From an uncultured bacterium (GTDB lineage Bacteria > Planctomycetota > UBA1135 > GCA-002686595): 60,641 nt of DNA. The stretch is taken from positions 1 through 60,641 of the forward strand of contig CALBMX010000065.1 of the NCBI GenBank assembly GCA_937896235.1, read 5' to 3'. A model generated the notes under the pieces. The model saw only the letters and a program-made list of their open reading frames with translations, was not told the DNA's origin and ran no database searches. Within the stretch, counting starts at the first letter, position 1, and each line of letters opens with the position of its first letter. Made by a program: the position numbers and the translations under genes. Shown here in pieces: positions 45,510 through 54,267 of this stretch.

Positions 45510-46565
45510 CTAACCACGATTTTCCCAGCTCGTCTGAATCAGCTGTCGCAGCTCTTCACGATCGAGCTCGAAGTTGGAATGGCGGGTGCTACCGACAAAC
45601 CACTTCCACAAGAAGGCGCCGCGAAGCCACTCCTTGTTCATCTCCAACACTTCAAAAGCTACCTTGAGGCAGCGCTCTTGGACGAGGTCACCATCCGAGG
45701 ATGCGGGCCGGCTCCGAGAGACACCTTCCCATGGCCGCGCCGCAGTGGTCACAACGCGGTCATAGCCGAGCTCCCCGAAAAATACGACCTTCCCGACGCG
45801 CTCGGAGGTCGCCTTCAGCCGCGCAAGCCATGGCTCCCAGGCTTGCCGGATCTCTCTTGCCGCTGGCAAATCTCCCTCTACTAGACCTTGGGGTTGGACG
45901 GGGAAATAGGCCTGTACGCCAATCGCATCGAGAGCGTCCCAAAACGGCACGCGTTCAAAGCTGTCCCAGTTCGAGCAGTAGCTCAAATGGGCGTCTGTGA
46001 GCGCACGCACACCTTGGATTAGCTCTCGCCACTCGCCTTCCCTATGCATCTGAAGCTCGAGTTCGGTACCGACGCTAAATGCATCCGCCTCGGAGCAGGC
46101 GTCAGCCAGGTCCAAGATCCAAGCCCTGTACTGCTTCCAAAATCGAGCATCCCTAGCTGCGTCAACGAACTCGATCTCCCCACGCCAAGTGAACGGGCTC
46201 CCCCAATAGGCGAGATGCGGCTTGATCATGATCTCCATACCGCGCGCGTGGGCTTCGCGAATTGGTCTCGTCAGCCATGTTGGTGCACGGTCGATAGCGC
46301 CCTCGGATGTACTCCCAAATTCGCGATAGCTAACCGATCCATCCTCCCGAATCCCTGCGTAGGGGTGGATGGCAACCCAGTTGACTCCAAGTGCCTGGAG
46401 GCGATCGAGCTCTTCTCCGAACCCATCGGTGCCCCACTCACCTCCCCAACTCTGGCAAGAGATCGTCATCCCTTGGATGAAGGTCCCATCCGGTGGGGTT
46501 GGGTCTTCAGCTGCTGAAAACGGTAGGGATGCCAGCGTCGCAAAGAGGAAGAGCGCGTACTTCAT
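45510..46565 (-). CDS. Secreted GH113-like glycoside hydrolase
   Basis: This 351-residue protein has a signal peptide (ALFLFATLASLPFSAAE). The TIM-barrel starts with FIQGMTISCQSWGGEWGTD, then ALGVNWVAIHPYAGI and IMIKPHLAYWG. The acid/base Glu is likely in FSVGTELELQM and the nucleophile Glu in VVFFGELGYD; both positions are those of the GH113 mannanase clan. KGAFLWKW-like FLWKWFVG near the end is also typical. It probably acts on mannan or related beta-glycans in the periplasm or outside the cell. Substrate not provable from sequence alone. Confidence 0.75.
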   Translation of the reverse strand: MKYALFLFATLASLPFSAAEDPTPPDGTFIQGMTISCQSWGGEWGTDGFGEELDRLQALGVNWVAIHPYAGIREDGSVSYREFGSTSEGAIDRAPTWLTRPIREAHARGMEIMIKPHLAYWGSPFTWRGEIEFVDAARDARFWKQYRAWILDLADACSEADAFSVGTELELQMHREGEWRELIQGVRALTDAHLSYCSNWDSFERVPFWDALDAIGVQAYFPVQPQGLVEGDLPAAREIRQAWEPWLARLKATSERVGKVVFFGELGYDRVVTTAARPWEGVSRSRPASSDGDLVQERCLKVAFEVLEMNKEWLRGAFLWKWFVGSTRHSNFELDREELRQLIQTSWENRG

Positions 46566-46802
46566 TCCATGTGATCATAAGGGCCTCCAGCATTTATTGC
46601 GTCACTCGGATCGCTTTGCAAGACGAGGCAAATCCAGTGCTTACAAAGCCCCTCCGGCTGCAGAGTGAGTCTGTCCCTCTTGCCCCTGATGCGAAGGCCC
46701 CGTGGAGAGTCACCCCTTCCCAAAGGGGAGCCGCCGCAGGTCGTCTTTCAAGGCGGCGAGTGACCCGCACGACTTGCGCCCCCCCCCAAAAAAAACGGGG
46801 TG

Positions 46803-46850
46803 TCCAGCTAGGTGCGCCGCGTACGGAGTCTCCAGCTAGGTGCGCCGCGT
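46803..46850. repeat. Tandem duplication at a gene end
   Basis: A 20-base unit starting TCCAGCTAGGTGCG occurs twice, at 46803-46822 and 46831-46850, period 28. The second copy contains the stop codon and last codons (ATRRT) of the BatA-like gene; the first repeats the same end (TRRT then stop) downstream. It is a local duplication. Confidence 0.85.
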
Positions 46851-48137
46851 TGCGCCAAATAGGAGGGCCGCGGCAAGGACCGCGAAGATCGGGGAGAGGT
46901 GTTTCTCCCGGTCCTGCTGCTCCCCGGGCTCGGCGGTCCCACTAGCGCTGAGTCCGACGGGTTGTTTAGCCTCGATCGTCGCGTCGCTGCGATCCGCAAC
47001 GGACACAATTCCCGCTCCGGGTAAGGCGGCCCGCTCGAAGAGCGTAGCCCACGAGATTGCGAAGGATGCGGGATCCCCAGAAGGCTCCCCCAGGGAGGCG
47101 AATTCCATTCGGATGAGGCCTGCACGCCAAGACACAAGGGTATCGGACTGATGAGCCAGCCACGGTTCGAGCAGAGTGTTCCCCCCCTCGGTGTCCCCTA
47201 GGGCTACCGACGCGCTCCAACCATCACGGCCGATAGAAACAGGCCGAGGGAGAGGTGGAACCCCACTGCCCGTGGCGCTCTCTAAACTAAGCACGTCACG
47301 CGCCAAAAGCGGTCCACTTCCGATTTCTAGGCCGCGCTCGCTTGCCCATACGCGCACCAGGTCACCGAGTGGGCTCCCCTCGGCAAACACAGCCCCCTCG
47401 AGTCGAATCCGAGGTCGAGAACCTCCACCAGGATTCGTTCGCTCCTCTAGAGCCTCCCCAGCTTGCCACCAAAGAACATCCCCATTTTTCAGAAGGGCAG
47501 CTGGCCCCGGAGCTGCGTCATATACCAGCTCCGGGAAGCCGGCCTGTCGTGGCGTCAAGACTCCGCCAGAAGTGGGAAGCCATAGACAGTCTGGCGCGTC
47601 GTACCGGCTCCACCTACGAGGGCCGGTCGAGACGGCTACACGCTCCAAAAAGAGGCTTGATGGAGTTTTCCCCACAGGCACCTCTTCCATCTCCGTCGAC
47701 CCGTCCGGAAGACGCGCGCCCACCCAGAAGATGCGTGCTCCTTTCGCATTTTGGGAGGTCCACTTAACGCCTGCATCGACTGCTAGTTCTAGCCTCTGCC
47801 CACCCAGCCCAATCGCGTTCGACCCAGAGGTGTCGAGTACAAGGCGCCAAATCATGGGGGGGGATTTGTGTGTCCATTTGGGAGCAGCCAAAGCGATGAC
47901 ACCAAAGGCCATGGCAGCCGCGATGACTAGGATTCGAGGCGTAAGCGGTGCCTTCCGCTTCCGCGATGCGACGATCCGCTCGCCATGAACGCGCCTCCAA
48001 ATGTCTAAACTTCCCACGAGACGCGGCTGGGACTTCCCCCTTTCGCGCGCAGCGATCAAAAAGAGTATCGGTAACACCAACGCGATCAGCCCCAAGGGTT
48101 GGCCGAGGCTCAACAGGCCGACTGCTGGAAGGTTCAA
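46836..48137 (-). CDS. BatA-like N-terminal domain membrane protein
   Basis: This membrane protein of about 433 residues starts at TTG 48137, whose TTGA overlaps the stop of the DUF58 gene; a longer start at 48197 would lie inside that gene. The N-terminal pair of helices (PLGLIALVLPILFLIAARER and the block about residues 65-85) are those of BatA N-terminal domains. A region with VLDTSGSNAIGL (a degenerate vWA-like start) and LELAVDAGVKW follows. One C-terminal helix is visible (LSPIFAVLAAALLFGATRR). It lacks a canonical MIDAS DxSxS, since the Asp is followed by TSGSN. An 8-base homopolymer sits at 47856-47863. Function in Bat-like operons is unknown; an envelope-stress or oxygen role is suggested. 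Confidence 0.7.
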   Translation of the reverse strand: MNLPAVGLLSLGQPLGLIALVLPILFLIAARERGKSQPRLVGSLDIWRRVHGERIVASRKRKAPLTPRILVIAAAMAFGVIALAAPKWTHKSPPMIWRLVLDTSGSNAIGLGGQRLELAVDAGVKWTSQNAKGARIFWVGARLPDGSTEMEEVPVGKTPSSLFLERVAVSTGPRRWSRYDAPDCLWLPTSGGVLTPRQAGFPELVYDAAPGPAALLKNGDVLWWQAGEALEERTNPGGGSRPRIRLEGAVFAEGSPLGDLVRVWASERGLEIGSGPLLARDVLSLESATGSGVPPLPRPVSIGRDGWSASVALGDTEGGNTLLEPWLAHQSDTLVSWRAGLIRMEFASLGEPSGDPASFAISWATLFERAALPGAGIVSVADRSDATIEAKQPVGLSASGTAEPGEQQDREKHLSPIFAVLAAALLFGATRRT

Positions 48138-49057
48138 AGTCCTAAGACCTCTGCAAAAATAGCCTCCATCGAGTGATCGCTGGTCGACAAGTTCCACTTA
48201 GCGCGATGCGTCAATGCGGCCCGCTCCCACTGCTCGAGCTCTTGTTCAAGCTCGTGCTCATAGGCACGCGCATCTTCCAAGCCAACTCGAACCCTTGATC
48301 CATCTTCCGCGTCGATCAGCTCGATCGGCCACTCAATCCCCGAGCGCTCCATCGTTCCAATCGGGTCGAGCTCCTCAGCACTCAAGACACGCAACAAAAA
48401 CATCTCTCGATCGCGCCCAGCCAGTGAGAGTAGCTCGCCAGCACTAACATCCCAAAAATCGCCAAGGGCAAAGATTCGACCTGCACCACCAAGTCGGGTA
48501 CCAAGACTGCCTCCCGCCACTAAAGTCTTTAACCCGTCCTGACCGCTTGCCCGAAGCCCTTCTAGGAAGCGAAGCATCGGCTTGAGATCGGCTCGCCGAA
48601 CACACTCGAAGCTGCCCTCGGCTGCAATTAGAGTGAGCCGCGCACCGGCTGCAGAGGCAATCACCGCAAGCCCCGCGGCGACCTCCGCGATCACTTGCAT
48701 TTTACCGGGACTACCGAGCCCCATGGAGGCACTCGTGTCTAGTAGCACACTCCAATGCTCGCTGGCCTCTCGCTGAAAAACACGCACGAACGGCTGATCA
48801 AAACGCGCAAAAAGGTTCCAGTCCAAGTTGCGCGGATCTTCTCCCTCACGCAGAGGCCTGTGCCCCAGGAACTCTTCGCCTGGCCCGGAGAGTCGCGCTC
48901 CCCCCACACCTTCACGCCTCAGCTTGAGGGCTCGAAAACGACCCTCGAGGCCTTCGAGACGGGTCGCAAAGCGCTCGTCAAACCTCACACCCGGCGCAGG
49001 CAGAGTCGCTTGGACTCGCGGGGCCGGTTCTCCATTCGCGTTCGCTTTACGTGACAT
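48134..49057 (-). CDS. DUF58 / vWA-domain protein
   Basis: This protein of about 307 residues starts at ATG 49057 (a TTG at 49078 would add seven). It has the DUF58 signature REGEDPRNLDWNLFARFDQPFVRVFQREASEHWSVLLDTSASMGLG; DTSAS is the MIDAS start of a vWA fold. A Glu-rich C-terminal helix (YEHELEQELEQWERAAL) follows. DUF58 proteins usually accompany a MoxR ATPase and BatA-like membrane proteins. Here the BatA-like gene follows but no MoxR is in the window. It is 12-33 bp downstream of dihydroorotase. Confidence 0.85.
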   Translation of the reverse strand: MSRKANANGEPAPRVQATLPAPGVRFDERFATRLEGLEGRFRALKLRREGVGGARLSGPGEEFLGHRPLREGEDPRNLDWNLFARFDQPFVRVFQREASEHWSVLLDTSASMGLGSPGKMQVIAEVAAGLAVIASAAGARLTLIAAEGSFECVRRADLKPMLRFLEGLRASGQDGLKTLVAGGSLGTRLGGAGRIFALGDFWDVSAGELLSLAGRDREMFLLRVLSAEELDPIGTMERSGIEWPIELIDAEDGSRVRVGLEDARAYEHELEQELEQWERAALTHRAKWNLSTSDHSMEAIFAEVLGL

Positions 49058-49090
49058 AGACAGGGTCTCTACCCCCAAGGGACAAGCGGC

Positions 49091-50527
49091 CTACGTTAGA
49101 GTTTGCGGCCGTGTAGCCTCAAGTCGCAAGGGTTTACCACCATTTGCAACCTTTTCGCCAGCGTCGCCGTCAGGGCCGTCGCATCCCAGGATCACGCCTT
49201 CGTTCATGAGGATGGATCCGCGGCGCACAACGACCTCGGGGAAGCCAGCCAACTCCATTCCCTCGTAACAGGACCACTTCGAGGTGGAGGGTAAATGGGC
49301 GGCAACAACGGTGCGAGTTTTGACGGGATCGAAGAGTACAACGTCGCCATCAAAGCCGACTTCGAGGCGTCCCTTGTCGGCGATCCGCATGGAGGCGGCA
49401 GCGCCACTTGTTACGGATTGAACAGCCTGCTTGGCCGTCAACTCACCCCGCCGAAAAAGCTCAAGAGTCAAAGGCCAAAGCAAGTCAATCGAGGGCATCC
49501 CGGATGGAGCCTTGGAGTATTCGCGCGTTTTGTGCTCCCTCGGATGGGGCGCATGGTCCGTTCCGATCCCGTCAACCGTGCCATCTCGGAGCGCGGCGAG
49601 AATCGCAGCACCGTCCGCTTTCGTTTTCACAGATGGATTCACCTTGATAAAACAGTCGAGGCGCTCTGCATCTTCGCAGGAGAGCAATACGTAGTGCGGC
49701 GCCGTCGTTGCAAAGACGGCGAGGCCCTCAGCCTTCGCATCCCGAACGAGCTGCACGCCTCCGGCAGAGGTGATATGGAAGACGTGAAGCGCACCTCCCG
49801 TTTGGCGAACGCAGTTGATCGCGAGGCGAATCGATTCGACCTCGGCCTCGGCAGAGCGCACAAGGTGGTGCTCTTTGGCGGTCGCGTCCGGAAATGACTT
49901 TTCGCCAGCGTTGAGAAGGGCCTGGTCTTCGCAGTGCGCCACCACCATCCGCCCTGCTCGCGCGGCTGCGGCGAAGAGAGCTAGCACCTGTTCGGGGTTG
50001 TCTTGGCCACCGACACCCGTGGAGCAGCCGAGGAAGAGTTTGATGGCGGGAACCCGAGCGGCAATCCCTTCCAGTTCAGGTACGGAATCGTCGAGCAGAT
50101 TGCCAAGGCAGCCAAAATCGATCAATGAGCGCGACTCGACGTACTCGAGTCGATCACTTATCGCCTGGACCGATGTGGAAAGTGGTGGACAGTTCTGCAC
50201 TTCGACAATGCTGGTCACTCCACCATGGATTGCGCCTCGCGAGCCACGGACCCAACCCTCTTTGTAGGTCAAACCTGGGTCGCGAAAGTGAACGTGAACG
50301 TCTACCAATCCGGGAATGGCGGCGCGGCCTCGTCCGTTCAACTCGGCGCGGCCAGCTGTGGCGAGCTCGCCCGCGGGCGAGATCCCATCTATGCGTCCGC
50401 TCCGAATCGAGATATCCATCAACGGAGCTGCTTCCCTTTGATCGAGAGCCCAGAGACGGATGTTGCGAAGAACAAGATCATCGCCGCCGGGATGCGGTGA
50501 CGTGGGCACGGGAGCCGCATCAAACAT
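49091..50527 (-). CDS. pyrC: Dihydroorotase
   Basis: This 478-residue amidohydrolase has metal residues in VDVHVHFRDPGLTYKEG, the carbamylated Lys in VPAIKLFLG, His ligands in VVAHCEDQ and HVFHITSAGG, and Asp in IGTDHAPH. The class I (long) form is often noncatalytic or ATCase-associated; all ligands are present here, so an active enzyme is likely. It cyclises carbamoyl-aspartate in de novo UMP synthesis. It lies 13 bp after the SpoIIE-type phosphatase and before DUF58, an unusual setting for a housekeeping gene. Allantoinase is the alternative. Confidence 0.88.
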   Translation of the reverse strand: MFDAAPVPTSPHPGGDDLVLRNIRLWALDQREAAPLMDISIRSGRIDGISPAGELATAGRAELNGRGRAAIPGLVDVHVHFRDPGLTYKEGWVRGSRGAIHGGVTSIVEVQNCPPLSTSVQAISDRLEYVESRSLIDFGCLGNLLDDSVPELEGIAARVPAIKLFLGCSTGVGGQDNPEQVLALFAAAARAGRMVVAHCEDQALLNAGEKSFPDATAKEHHLVRSAEAEVESIRLAINCVRQTGGALHVFHITSAGGVQLVRDAKAEGLAVFATTAPHYVLLSCEDAERLDCFIKVNPSVKTKADGAAILAALRDGTVDGIGTDHAPHPREHKTREYSKAPSGMPSIDLLWPLTLELFRRGELTAKQAVQSVTSGAAASMRIADKGRLEVGFDGDVVLFDPVKTRTVVAAHLPSTSKWSCYEGMELAGFPEVVVRRGSILMNEGVILGCDGPDGDAGEKVANGGKPLRLEATRPQTLT

Positions 50528-50540
50528 GATTATAGAGAAG

Positions 50541-51977
50541 TTAGGACGAAGCGGGATAGCGAAGAACGATCAAAGTCATGTCGTCTTCGCGCAAATCACG
50601 ACAGATGTCTAGAGCGACCTTCACCAGCCGGTCCGTAATCTCACGTGCTCCAAGGCCCTCTGAAGCGGCGGCACTCAGCTCGTCCGCAACACCCTGCTCA
50701 CCGAGCATGCGGCCATGGTCCTGTGGATCGCGCGCCTCGGAAAAGCCATCGCTAAAGACGACTAACACATCGCCTGGTTCCAACTTAGAACTGCCTGTGA
50801 CTTCGTAGTCATAGTCGTCGATCATTCCAAGCGCTGGGCCACCACCCTGCAAGGACTCGACCTCGCCCGACGCTGCTCGCCAAATCATTGGATCGGCGTG
50901 TCCGCCGTTGACAATCTCGAGGGAGCCATCTTCCAAGAGTATGCCCAGCAAGAGAGTAAGGAATCGACCGTCGTCAATTCGCTCGCTCAAATCCTGATTC
51001 AGAAGAGTGACCACTTGACCTAAATCCGGGACGACCCGCAGATAGGAGCGCAGTCCCGCCTGTGCCGATGCCGTGATCAACGCGGGGCCGATACCGTGGC
51101 CGGAAACGTCTCCAACGACAAAGGCTAAACGGCCATTCCTAAGCGGAACGACGTCATAGAAATCACCGCCCGCGCGTTCGGCAGGGCGAAAGAAAGCACC
51201 GAGCTCAAACCCGCAACTAGACTCGGGAAGCTCCGGCATTAGGTCTCGCTGGATGGCACTTGCCAGCTCGAGGCTTTGCTCAAGCTTTATTTTTTCAAGG
51301 CTGTCAAGATGGAGCCGGGCATTCTCCAGAGAGATGGAAATGTGCTGGGCGAGCGCTGCGAAAAAAGAGAGATCACTTTGACTGAAGCGGCGCGTCGCGG
51401 CACGGGAATCCACATAGAGGACGCCGATTGGAGGAGCGCCGATTTGATCGTTTTCACGACCCGCAGCGAGTGGAACGCACATCGCAGCTCGCAGTTTTAA
51501 GTCGAAAACCGATCGGCCCAGCTCAAGGGCCTCACTGTCAGAGGAGACCGTTGCACGCATGGCTGAGCTGCTCTCCAGCACACGATTGGCGATCGAGGTC
51601 GAAAACCGCAACTCACCGGACCCGTCCGAACCCAGATCGATTGCTCCGCGACCCCGGGCGACCCTCACCTCCAACTCACCGTCGACGCCGGTAAGCAGCA
51701 GAAGGCCACGCTCAGCCCCGGTGACTTCGATGGATCGATCCACGATGTCAACGAGTAACGGTTCGAGATCCCGAGTCTCGGTCACAGAAGCAATCGCGCC
51801 GAGCAAGACCTTTACGCGGCTGCGGTCGTCACTTTGATCTCCGGTGAGAAACAGCGTAGAAATCTCCCCAGCACCCCGATCAAGTCCCTCCCCTTCGGGT
51901 GGGGCTAGGTCCGTTATCGGGGCCGTTTGGGGATCAGACAAGAGGGTTTCAGTCTTTTTTTTGCGTCGGAAGAACAT
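50541..51977 (-). CDS. GAF + SpoIIE/PP2C serine phosphatase (RsbU-like)
   Basis: This 478-residue protein has an N-terminal Pro/Glu linker and a GAF domain at about residues 60-220 (VTETRDLEPLLVDIVDRSI ... GVLYVDSR). A coiled link is followed by the PP2C-type SpoIIE domain (about 265-475) with metal Asp residues in GGDFYDVV, VVGDVSGHGIGPAL, VFSDGFSEAR and REDDMTLIVLRY. RsbU/SpoIIE phosphatases dephosphorylate anti-anti-sigma STAS proteins. A STAS protein is divergent, with 90 bp between starts. The ligand of the GAF domain is unknown. It probably heads the operon with pyrC, DUF58 and BatA-like genes. Confidence 0.92.
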   Translation of the reverse strand: MFFRRKKKTETLLSDPQTAPITDLAPPEGEGLDRGAGEISTLFLTGDQSDDRSRVKVLLGAIASVTETRDLEPLLVDIVDRSIEVTGAERGLLLLTGVDGELEVRVARGRGAIDLGSDGSGELRFSTSIANRVLESSSAMRATVSSDSEALELGRSVFDLKLRAAMCVPLAAGRENDQIGAPPIGVLYVDSRAATRRFSQSDLSFFAALAQHISISLENARLHLDSLEKIKLEQSLELASAIQRDLMPELPESSCGFELGAFFRPAERAGGDFYDVVPLRNGRLAFVVGDVSGHGIGPALITASAQAGLRSYLRVVPDLGQVVTLLNQDLSERIDDGRFLTLLLGILLEDGSLEIVNGGHADPMIWRAASGEVESLQGGGPALGMIDDYDYEVTGSSKLEPGDVLVVFSDGFSEARDPQDHGRMLGEQGVADELSAAASEGLGAREITDRLVKVALDICRDLREDDMTLIVLRYPASS

Positions 51978-52067
51978 GCTTGCCAGAGTCTAATGGTAAT
52001 CCGGGTCCAACGCTCATACGATTCTGCAGCTACTGACCACAAGAAACTGACCAACACAGGTCCCCCC

Positions 52068-52886
52068 ATGCACATCCAGGCTGAACCTCGAGAGAACTAC
52101 ACCGTCCTTCACCTCCGCGGTGAGTTCGACACTTTCTACTGTCCCCTCTTGCAAGCCGAGATCGACTCCTTGACCACCGCTGGCGTAAGCAATATCGCTC
52201 TCAATTTGCGCCTCGTCAAGTTCATCAACTCGACTGCAATGGGAGCCATTATCAAGGCCTCGAAGTCTCTGAAGGCAAGAGGCGGAAAGCTCTCAATTTC
52301 AAGGCCCAGCACCTTCTGTCGAGAGACGCTGAGCAAGGTCGGCCTGGAGCGAGTCGTTCCCATTTATGATTCCGACGAAGCCGCCGGCGCCGCAATGCAG
52401 GGCGAGCTCCCCGCGAGGGCTCAGTCCGAGGAGGACCTCCTTCGCGAGGACGAGACCATCATCATCTTCAGCCCCGTTGACGAAGAGCGCGCCGGACACT
52501 ACATCTCCCGCGATACCGAAGTCACCAACCCCGTTCACGGTCATGCATTTGGCACCTCTTGGCGTGGTCTCGGTCGCATGTCGGGGCTCGATGCTGAGGG
52601 CGTGCGCTTTACCTGGAATGGTGGCAACACCGGCCTCACCTCCTTCGAGATGGCCCAGTTGCTCTCACTCGGGACGGAGATCAAAACCAAGTTCCGGCTT
52701 CCCCTTTTGAAGAAAGGGCTTCTCGAGGCGATCCTCACAATCACCGCAATCGAAGAGCGGGCCGACGGGATCAAGATCGGTGCGAGCTTCAGTGAGATTG
52801 CGGATGAAACGCGCAACTCTGTGCAGCAATACGCAGAGGATCTTCGCTTCTTGCGCCAAGAGTTGGACTCGGCTACGGACGAGTAG
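52068..52886 (+). CDS. STAS domain - PilZ-like domain fusion
   Basis: This 272-residue protein starts at ATG 52068. Residues 1-110 are a STAS fold (YTVLHLRGEFDTFYCPLLQAEIDSL, then VKFINSTAMGAIIKASKSL with the phosphorylatable-type Ser). The Asp usually before it is Asn. An acidic linker follows (120-160). Residues 160-265 resemble a PilZ fold: GVRFTWNGG, FRLPLLKKGLLEAILTITAIEERADGIKIGASFSEIAD. The c-di-GMP motif RxxxR is absent and the [DN]xSxxG is degenerate. It is divergent from the GAF-SpoIIE phosphatase, its likely regulator, and a terminator follows. Confidence 0.8.
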   Translation: MHIQAEPRENYTVLHLRGEFDTFYCPLLQAEIDSLTTAGVSNIALNLRLVKFINSTAMGAIIKASKSLKARGGKLSISRPSTFCRETLSKVGLERVVPIYDSDEAAGAAMQGELPARAQSEEDLLREDETIIIFSPVDEERAGHYISRDTEVTNPVHGHAFGTSWRGLGRMSGLDAEGVRFTWNGGNTGLTSFEMAQLLSLGTEIKTKFRLPLLKKGLLEAILTITAIEERADGIKIGASFSEIADETRNSVQQYAEDLRFLRQELDSATDE

Positions 52887-52910
52887 ACAACTCAATACAG
52901 ACCACTAAGA

Positions 52911-52947
52911 ACGCCTCGTCGCTGTGGATTCAGCGACGAGGCGTTTT
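52911..52947 (+). terminator. Intrinsic terminator of the STAS-PilZ gene
   Basis: A perfect 14-bp stem ACGCCTCGTCGCTG / CAGCGACGAGGCGT with loop TGGATT is followed by TTTCG, 24 bp after the stop. Confidence 0.85.
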
Positions 52948-52980
52948 CGTTGATTTCTCTTCGGAGGCAGGCGCGCTCCT

Positions 52981-54087
52981 TTACCCAGCCGCGGCTTGCT
53001 CTTCGACGGCCTGTCGCGCCGCGGCTATCATCCCTTCGATCTCTTTGGCTATATGAGTCCAGTTTAGATTTTGCTCTGCCCATGCCCTGCCGGCAAGCCC
53101 CCACCGCTCGCGGGCCATCGGAGCACTCGTCGCTCGTAAAATCGCATCCTCCCAGGAAGTCTTATCAGTCCCTTCGACAAGTAAGCCCGTCTTGTTTTCA
53201 CTAACGGCCCAGCTATAGCGGCCTGTATTTGAGGCGAGCACCGGAAGACCTGCAGCCATTGCGTGCAATAATGGCCGCACACTAGGTGAGTTATCTTTAG
53301 CGGGAGCAACGTAGATCGTTGAGGCAGCAAGCAAACTGGGAAGATCTTCTTCCGCCACATTTTCAAGCCAATGAACTCGTGAGGAAACCCCCAAACGCTC
53401 CGTAGCCGTGCGCAGCCCTCGTTTCCCGCGACCTTCTCCCACTAGGACCAAAGACCAATCGTCGCGTTGACCAATCGTCGAAGCGAACGCGGCAATCAGC
53501 TCCTCAATTCCACGAGAAGTCTCAAGCGGGCAAAGGCACACAAGCACGCGCCCACTGACTCCGTATGTGCGGAGTGCGCTCCCTCCAACATCTGGACGCC
53601 ATTTCTCCAAGTCGACACCTGTGTTCAAAACGGTAATCCGCTCATCCTCGAATCCGTCTTCAAGCGCTTGTGCGCGTGCCACCGGGTCCAAGGCGATCAC
53701 TCGGGCAGCAGTGGATCGAACATAGCGCCCCCACATGCGCTCGCCAATACTCTGCAGGAGCCGCTCGTGAAGGGGAGTCGCAATGCGGGTATTCCCTGGT
53801 TCCACCAGGAGCAACTGGGCGCCCGATGCGCGAGCGATTCGCGCTCCTTGGAATGCAGTCGGGGAGAGGCTGTCGTAGGCGATCAACACATCGGGTTTAT
53901 ACCCCGTCAAGCCGAACCCGTCCGCGTGCTCAACGGAGCGCGCAATCACTCCTGGCGGAGCTCCAAACCCTCGTACCCCATGTCCGAGTCCGATCAGCGC
54001 ACGTGCCAGGCCAGGCGCGTGTTGATCTCCCCTTGACTTACAAGTCAGTGGGTCTACAAGAAGGGCGATGCGAAGTGGTTGGGTCAC
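52981..54087 (-). CDS. GT4-type glycosyltransferase
   Basis: This 368-residue protein starts with the Rossmann start LRIALLVDPLTCKSRGDQHAPGLARALI. Its C-terminal domain carries a phosphate-binding LENVAEEDLPSLLAASTIYVAPA and GLPVLASNTG, typical of GT-B family 4. The usual E-x7-E motif is present only partly (SPSVRPLLHAMAAGLPV; the first Glu is Ser/Arg here). It probably transfers a sugar from a nucleotide donor to a lipid or glycan acceptor. It is divergent from the HAD-like gene, both perhaps in cell-surface sugar metabolism. Confidence 0.82.
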   Translation of the reverse strand: MTQPLRIALLVDPLTCKSRGDQHAPGLARALIGLGHGVRGFGAPPGVIARSVEHADGFGLTGYKPDVLIAYDSLSPTAFQGARIARASGAQLLLVEPGNTRIATPLHERLLQSIGERMWGRYVRSTAARVIALDPVARAQALEDGFEDERITVLNTGVDLEKWRPDVGGSALRTYGVSGRVLVCLCPLETSRGIEELIAAFASTIGQRDDWSLVLVGEGRGKRGLRTATERLGVSSRVHWLENVAEEDLPSLLAASTIYVAPAKDNSPSVRPLLHAMAAGLPVLASNTGRYSWAVSENKTGLLVEGTDKTSWEDAILRATSAPMARERWGLAGRAWAEQNLNWTHIAKEIEGMIAAARQAVEEQAAAG

Positions 54088-54267
54088 GGTTATCCATTCA
54101 TCGGGTGATTGACCGCGTAAGGGTAGGAATATTTTGCTCGGATGCCCATGCTTGGAACTCTTTTCCGAGTCATGGGCCCAATCTCGGAAACCTTCGTCGT
54201 CCCTTTCAGATCGTCCCGAGTATGGGCGAAGAAGGGCCTAGCAAAGCCCCGGACCCAACATGACTTA

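Noticed and set aside
46803..46850. Attachment site or IS end
   Set aside because: Only two short direct copies at a gene end, no integrase or transposase; a simple tandem duplication explains it.
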